A DNA stretch of 21,411 bases, from positions 3,337-24,747 of the forward strand of contig JAHBMJ010001887.1 in assembly GCA_018398765.1 (NCBI GenBank), read 5' to 3'. This document shows, piece after piece, positions 1 to 7,789 of this stretch. Under the pieces are notes generated by a model that worked only from the letters and a program-made list of their open reading frames with translations, made no database searches and was not told the DNA's origin. This stretch comes from Chromera velia. Taxonomy: Eukaryota; Sar; Chromeraceae. The first letter of the stretch is position 1, and each line of letters starts with the position of its first letter. Position numbers and translations under genes: made by a program.

Positions 1-3
1 CAC

Positions 4-171
4 CTTGTATTCACACTTCCGAAGCAACCGGGCCTTCCCACAGGAGTACATCGTCAAACGCCCGTTCCCCCCCACCCCTCTACCCTCGTCCTCCCCCTCC
101 GGCACCGTGACGCCAACCAGCAACTTGCCGTCAAATTCCGCCAGGGACAGCGGCTGCCCCTCGATGGGCGT
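4..171 (-). CDS. SF3B3: SF3B3 exon 17 (residues 1055-1110), last one in the window
   Basis: Encodes [20 protein letters not shown] (family: TPVEEVPAAIAPFQGRVLIG), then a Gly/Glu-rich insertion of about 15 residues absent from human, then [18 protein letters not shown] (LRVYDLGKKKLLRKCENK). A GTG at 3-1 would be the donor; with only three bases left this cannot be confirmed. Confidence 0.85.
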
Positions 172-1267
172 CTGCAGAGACCAGACAGAGAGGAAGGCAC
201 ACAGAAAGAAGAGGAAGAATGACAGCCCAGAACGAAGGAATATGGCTATACTGCCTGAATGCTTGAATGAAGAAAAAAAAAGACAACGCACAGAGCCTTG
301 CGTAGGGTCATAAAGGGAGGCGTGCGCGTCGGGACATGGAGGGAGGCGCGCGCGAAGAGAAAAAGAAAGCCGGAAGTTCCTGGAAATGATATGCGACGTT
401 TGCAGGTTGCGTTCTGTCTTGTCTTTGCTCGACTTTCATCCCCTTCAGGGCATTAAGTGAATTCTGTCCCCCTTTTTGTTTTCTCTGCCCCTGTTCAAGA
501 GTAAGCAAGCCGTCTTGCTGCTCTCTCTGTTCGTTTCTCCCTCTTGCTGTCCGTGTCCGACCAACTGGATGGATCAGTGAGATTGGGAGAACCAACCGAC
601 TGACTGACTGACTGACTGACTGTGTGCTTGAGAGTCAGTTTGAAGCGCTCGTCCCACACATAGACTCGCACAGCTGCCTTGGGGACCTGCAAGTGAGTAC
701 ACGCAGGCAGGCAGGAGGGAGGGACAGACACGCACATAGAGATACGCTTCAATGATCTATCGCATTCCGTCTCTCCCTCTCAGTTGTTCCCTTTCTTTCT
801 TTCTTTCTTAAAAGTTTCTTTCTTTCTCTCTTTCTTTCTTTCCTTCTTTGTCATTTCCTCCTTTCCGCTTGCTGTTTTTCTCTCTGACTGTACCTTCCTC
901 TTGCTTCCCCTTTCTGTCGATCGCTTCGTCTCTTCCCCCGTCTCCCGAAGTCTCTCTCCAGTTCTGCGCTTTCGCGAGCGCGCGCATGTGTGTGTGTCTG
1001 TGTTCTCTTACACACGTGTGTGTGTGTGTGTGTGTTATGAGTGTTTGCCCGCACTCGAGTCTGATGCGAAGCGAATTAGCTGACATACAACGTAAAGGTG
1101 GCTCCAAGAAAGGTAGAGAGAGAAGGAACGAGACAGGTCCTCCAACAAACAAGGAATGACACAACAATGCAACGCAGGACTACACTTTGCATTGAAAGGA
1201 TCCCTCCAACCCCACATCATACACACACACACACACTCACCCACGCGCGCACACACACACACGCACG

Positions 1268-1302
<35 letters not shown>

Positions 1303-1334
1303 CCACGCACGCACACACACGCACGAACACGCAG

Positions 1335-1365
<31 letters not shown>

Positions 1366-4300
1366 CATACCTGTCGGGGTCTGAGACTCAAATTGAACGC
1401 GGTGCCCACCACGAGGGCAGGTTTGCCGTCCATCTCGGAGAAGTGAATCACCGCCGCACTGCAACCACATACAGAAATACGCGCATTGTCTGTCTGTATG
1501 TGTGCATGTGCGTGTCTGGGTCTGTCCGTCCATCCGTCAATCCGTCTTTCTTTCAGTCCGTTCACCTGACCGCTACACCTACCCCCCCACCGACCCACTA
1601 ACCGACCAGAGAGCAGCCTCATCCACCTCCATGTCGACTTTGGAGAGAAGAGACTCGTCGGGGCCAACGTCCACGTCCAAAACCCTCACGCAGCTCCCCC
1701 ACTTTCCCGGTCCTGCCTTCAGAGACCCGCACTGCTTCTCGTCCCTCCCATCTGACGCTGACTTCTCCTTCTTCTCGTCCCTCTCTCTCTTCACTTGTGC
1801 CCCCAGCATCTCCTCGTCCTCCTGGACAGAAACGTCGATGCCCTTCAGGGCCTCTCTGCACACACGCATCGCATCCATGCAACAAACAGTCCTGGGTACA
1901 TGTCATTCCATGCGTGTAAGCATACTCTCACTCACTCTCACTCACTCACTCACTCACTCACAAAATTTCGCTTGTGCCCTATCCAACCTCCCTCCCTCTT
2001 ACAGGCACACCTGCATCCAACGCACATACACGCCCGCATGTGCCACGGAACGGCAGCATGGAACAGGAATACACTCATTTTCATACAAAATTATTTTATG
2101 AATATGTATACTGAATGTGTATAAATGCATCCCCCGCATGTGCCACGGAACGGCAGTATGGAACAGGACTACACTATTTGACAATTTGGAGAAAAACGAT
2201 ACCGCTTCCCCACTCCCTTGTCTGCCCATTGGAGTTTCCACGTCCCCCCTTCAAGTCAACTGATTGACCAACCGACCTGATTTCCTCTTGAGTCTGTTCG
2301 TCGTAGCTGTTGTGGTCTGCCTCGACAACTGCCACCACCGAAGGGGACTGCTTGGCCTGCGCCGGGTCGAGGCCCACCAGGGGAGCCGTCTCGTAGCTCG
2401 GCAGGGCCACTACCTTCCTCGGGGTGAAGCTGAGGGCGTGCGACTCTGAGTAGAACGTCTGCAAAACTCGAGCGAGGGTGCGAAAACATTTTCCCCAACA
2501 GACAGACCCTTCTTCCTTCCTTCCTTGCACATGCAGGGGGCGAACGATGGAAGCAGAGGGGTCGATCAGAGAGACCAGCGAGTCCTTCGCTTCAATTTGT
2601 TGACAAACACAAAATATGACCCCTTTCTTTCTTGTTAATAAACACACGGCAGGGACACAAACAGACCGGACAGAAGACTCACATGCCCCCTTTTTCGAGT
2701 TCCTTGCGCAGCAACACATTCTCTTCTCTTCTCTCGAAGGCTCTGTGGAGCGCTCACATGAAAAGAAGAGAAAATGGTATAGAAAGCCAGAGACCGAAAG
2801 AGAAGAAGGCAGACAGACGGGCACAGAGAACGCCCTGTGAACCCATCAACCCCTCCTCCAACCAACTCACCTCATTCAGACGCTCAAAAGAGAAGAAACG
2901 AAGTTCGCACTGGTTTGGGTCCTCGTGAGCCGCGAGGGCGCACACCCCTTCTGAGCACATCTCCACACTGCTGAAGGAAGCCGAGGAGTACACGCATTTG
3001 GCGTGGCTCGGAATGGACAACGGCACGGAGATCAGACGAGACGGCTGCCCGGGGTTCATCTGCAGGTCCGCGTCTGTGTAGATCAACCAGGACTTCTTCC
3101 CGTTAGCCTGCAGAAAGGAAGGGGAGGGAAAACAGGAATTCATCTAAATAAGTACTGCACATATTTGCTGCACGGAGTACAGCGTACAAATGGGGGAAAT
3201 CTCAGGGACCATACATACATACATACATACATACATACAAACGGACTGACCATCAAAGCAAACCTTCCTCCAACCACAATCTGCCCCAGATGGATCTCTC
3301 TGGCCCCCAGGAACCTCGTGCGTGCGTCAGTGAGCTTCCCTGCCCCGTCTGATGTCCCCACGCTGCACCTGATCAGCACGCCGGTGTCTGTGCCGATGAA
3401 GAGGTCAACGTTGCCGGAGGGAACCTCATTCTCTCCGGGAATCTTCACACCCTGCACACACACAGACACGGTATAATACATATATATGTACATATATGTA
3501 TCATGCACGCTAGAGAGAGAGGGGGAGAGAGAAAGAGACATTCCAAAAGGCGAAGCCGACACAGACACAAAAAGGGACCATCTCAAGATGCACGAGAAAA
3601 AAAAAGAGGGGGGATCAGCACATCAAACGGACCCACCAGGCAGCCGAGGAAGAGACTGCAGGGTTGCGAAGAAGCAGGAAGAGCCTGTGCCGACACGTCC
3701 CTCATCCTTGTGGCGTCTCTTTTCACCAACAGCCGGACGATGCCGTCCTGTCGCCCGTACGCGACCAGTTGGTTGAAGGCGGCAACGCAGCAGACAGAGG
3801 CCCCAACATCCACGACTACAGGCTCCCTTCCCGTCAGGTCGCGAGTGTATCTGCATTTATTTGAATTTATTTGCATTTATTTTATGAAAACAGAAAGAGG
3901 CCCCAACATCCACGACTACAGGCTCCCTTCCCGTCAGGTCGCGAGTGTATCTGCACACACACCCTCTCTCACGTGAAACAAAAAAGATAAAGAAAAAAGG
4001 AGGGGGGAGCATACTTGCGAGGAAGATTTCTCCATCCCATTACGGAATAAATCTTTTTCGCGACTGACACGCACAAACTTAGAGAGAAGAAATAAATGCG
4101 TGCAGCAAAGTGTACGACAAGTCATGGCCGTAGCAGGATTTCAAAAACGAAAAAAGGATTTGCGCCAATTGGTTCCTACCATCACTTCTCCTCCCTGAGG
4201 GGAGGTGCACCACTAGTGATCGACTGATCGATCCTCACACTTAGACCCACGCACCCACACCCCCACCCACCCACCTGTCCAGTTCAAACACGAACAGCTT

Positions 4301-4750
4301 ATCCTCGTTCAGACTTCCGCTCTCGACACCCAAAACAACAGTACGACCGTCCTGCAGGCACAGTAGTCGGGTCTCACTCTCGCAAGGAATAAGAGAAAGA
4401 AAGCCATCAGGTGTTTTCCTCTCGGGTCAGTACACTTGTCTGGCACAATATCCAATTCACAAAAGAAACGCACAACACCTCTGCGTGAATCATCACCGAC
4501 TTTTACGAGTGGACGCTTTACGGATCTTCACAAACAAACAAACAAACACACACAGAGAGACAAGACAGAGAGACCAGGGTCCGGCAGGCAACCGCCCGGA
4601 CTGAAAAACAAACGGACAAATAGACTGACAGTGACAGACAGACCTGAGAGATACAGCCGCATTTGACGACAGAGCCTGCCTTCCAGTTTTTTGGCTGCCG
4701 GCTAGAGCCTGGGTACAGATGTCGAAATCCCTGGGGGTGAATCTGCGATC

Positions 4751-4785
<35 letters not shown>

Positions 4786-7070
4786 ACAAGAGAGAAAAAA
4801 TCGTCAACAGACAAGCGAAGCTGAAGAGGAGGGGGGGGAAGGACGAAGGAGACGGGAAGGGAAGCCTTCCTTCCTTCCTTCCCGGTGGGGCGGACGGAGG
4901 CCAGCCCCTGCATGCCTCACGGGCCTGGAGCGAGGACAAAAAGGGCGGGCGTTTTTGCCTGTCTGCCGAAGGCTGCCTGCCCTCCTGCCTGTCTGCACGT
5001 GTGGTTCTGAGCAAACCCGAGTCGCCATTGCTGGTTCTCGTCTTCTTCTCTTCTCGATAGGTCAGAGAGGAAATCAACCGTCCAGTCAAGACACGAAAGA
5101 CGAGCAAACAAACGCCCTCACCTGTACAACCGAGTCGTCGATCATCACGCCGATACAGAGAGTCTCCACGTCTCCCCGCACGTTCGTGTCCTCTTCCTTC
5201 AAAGTTTGCATCTCCCCACCCTCAGGACCCAGAATGATTGTGCCGTTCTCGTATGCAAGCACAACAAACCTGCCGGAAGGACACACACGGAGAGAGACAC
5301 ACAGAGAGAGAGACAGCATCGTGATCGTCATCCGCGATAGTCACCCGCCTGTCTGGATCCATCGAGCGTTTCACGAAGGTTCACGAACCTGCCTCGCTCT
5401 TCTCTTCTTTTCCCTTCTCTTAGCGCTCATTCAGATCCCGTGGCCTAGGGGCGGAGGCGCGCCTGTCTGACAAGCAGAGCGGTCGACCATCTCTGCCGAG
5501 TGAGTCTGCACTTTGCCTCCTGTCCCACCTTGTCTTCTCACTTTGCTGCCCTCTTTCTTTCTTTCCTTCTTTCTTTCTTTTTTTAGGCCGAAAAGAACGG
5601 AAGTGGATGGAAAAAGTCATCCGCCAGCCCTGAATGACACACCACGCATCCTCAAAATAACAAGTAAAGTCCTCCCTCCCTCGTGCGACCGTTCCGCAAA
5701 CTACGCAGAAGAACGGCCTGTTTCCGTGTGTGCGTTCGTATCCACACAGTGCACTCCGACCGTTCTCATGGAGCATTCCACAAAACACAGACGAGAAAAA
5801 AAAAGTGAAGAAGAGGGCAGAGAAGAAAGGAGGGATAAATCCGAATCGGGCGGGGGAGAGAGAGGGACAGAGACAGGAAAGACTGACCGAATTCCGGCGG
5901 GCCCGTCTGCAGGCTCCGCATAGGTCTTCCTGACAGAGAAAATGGCTTTTGCCACACTTTCCAAGGGGGCTGCAGCAAGGTGGTTGATTGAAAGTCCGGG
6001 ACGCAAAACGCAAAGCGACGACCTCGGCCCCGACCCTGTAGCCACACAGATGGCCAGTTCTCTGTTGGGGCTGTTGGAGGCTCCCGAGTGACCCGGTCTC
6101 TCCGGAGAGAAGATCTGCAATGGGAAGGGAATGTGTTGCGTTCACGCTGTTCACATTTGTCTGTTCGCTTTTTTTTGGGTTCCCTTTTTTCAACGCACCC
6201 CCCACACCCACTTATTCACTTTCTCAGCGATGCCTTCACTTGCTTATCTATTCATTTATCCGTCCGTCAAGCCTCCTATTCGTTACTCCACAGGCGCCCT
6301 TCCCCGAAGCGGCTTTACAGCAGAAGGAGACGGGGGAGGGACAGAGAGAGAAATCGATTCATCCATCCATGCTCTGATCGATCAACAAAGGCAATGGAAA
6401 GTTCAACAGAAAGAGAGAAAGAGAGGGAGGGAACAAGAAAAGTAGAGAGAAGAATGGAATTAATGGGGAAGCAACAGTCGAGACGGCGAAACAAAAAACG
6501 TTCACAGGATCGAGGAAAGAAAACAAAAAAAAGTGACAGGGAGAGTGAGAGAAAGGACGATACGAAAGAAAAGAGAAAACAGAAGGAAAGCAAGACACGC
6601 AGACAGACAGGTAGCCACTGACCAACCTCCATATGTGTTGCCGGTGCCAGGGACGGCAGGGAGGCTGCTTTGCTGAGGTTTCTCAGCAGTCTCGGCTTGA
6701 AGGCAACCACTGCGTTGGCTCCGTGCGGGTGGTCTGAGGAGCACGCTGCTTCCTCGTTGTCGTCTCCTAACGACTGAAACTGGTACAGGAAGCTGCACAC
6801 GCACACGGGCACATACACACGTACACGTGTGCAAAGCTTTGGAGGCATTCAAAAAAAGTCCGGAAAGCTTGCACGACACTTGTTCGCTTGCGTAGCTACA
6901 GCGAGGAGGGGAGCCGACCGGTCTCCTCGATCTCCCACCTCATTTCTTCATGAAGGCCTTCCCTGACTTTGCTCTCATGCCCTCACTCACTCACTCACTC
7001 AGACTGAGAGGGGAGGACAACACAGAAGGTGGTCTGCCTACGTGTGCGCGTTTTTTGGAAGGAATGAAGC

Positions 7071-7103
<33 letters not shown>

Positions 7104-7754
7104 AAGACCTCTCACGCCCACCGGAAGAATGAGATGACATGAGAGAGCAGAAAGCAAAGGTGAAAACCAAGAACCGACAGATTGGATTGGCAGACCGGCA
7201 GACACAGACACGGTGTGTGAGAGGGGCGAGATGACTGAGCACACCCACACAGACGGAAGCCAGAGAAAGAGAGGTGGGAGAGGACAGCCAGGAAAAAAAA
7301 CAAAAAAGAAGATTGAATTTATTCACAGACAGACCCCTAACTCCACTTCCCCTGCCATCTCCCGAGATCAATCAAACAGACGACCCCCGACCCTCCATCC
7401 ATCCATTCGGTCATACACCATTCGACCCTTCATCCCATCCAAAAAAAAAGGAAGGAAAGAAAAAAACAAACAGAGGAACTAACTGACTGGTCTCCCGCCT
7501 CTGTTGCTGCGAAGAGAAACCCCGTCTTGAGTACGCAGAGCGACACAGAGGGCGGAATGGAATCGAAGTAAGCGACGTGCACCGCCTTCACGTTCCCGTC
7601 TCCGTGTTGCACAGTCACCTGCCGGGAAGAGAAAGAAAAGCGAAAGAAAGAGAGAAGGAAGGAAGCCAAAAATGAAGACAAAACAAAAAAATTCCATCAA
7701 ATTTCCCTTCCGCCCTCAGGACCACATACCCTCTTCTCTCTCCACCCAATGGCC

Positions 7755-7789
<35 letters not shown>

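Noticed and set aside
1098-1601. Plus-strand frame rich in His-Thr
   Set aside because: It is a translation of the (CA)n microsatellite and is antisense to SF3B3 intron 15 and exon 15.
4493-5107. Minus-strand 204-codon frame
   Set aside because: It is intron 7 plus exon 8 read out of frame; the true exon 8 frame is one that matches SF3B3.
5266-6627. Apparent exon order inversion in SF3B3 when the exon at 5122-5269 was matched to a later family segment
   Set aside because: Finding the exon at 4644-4742 showed that 5122-5269 corresponds to the earlier strand pair, so the order is fully collinear.
6315-6848. Minus-strand 177-codon frame as a separate gene with a Leu/Phe-rich, membrane-like part
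   Set aside because: Only 6627-6792 is SF3B3 exon 5; the rest is pyrimidine-rich intron.
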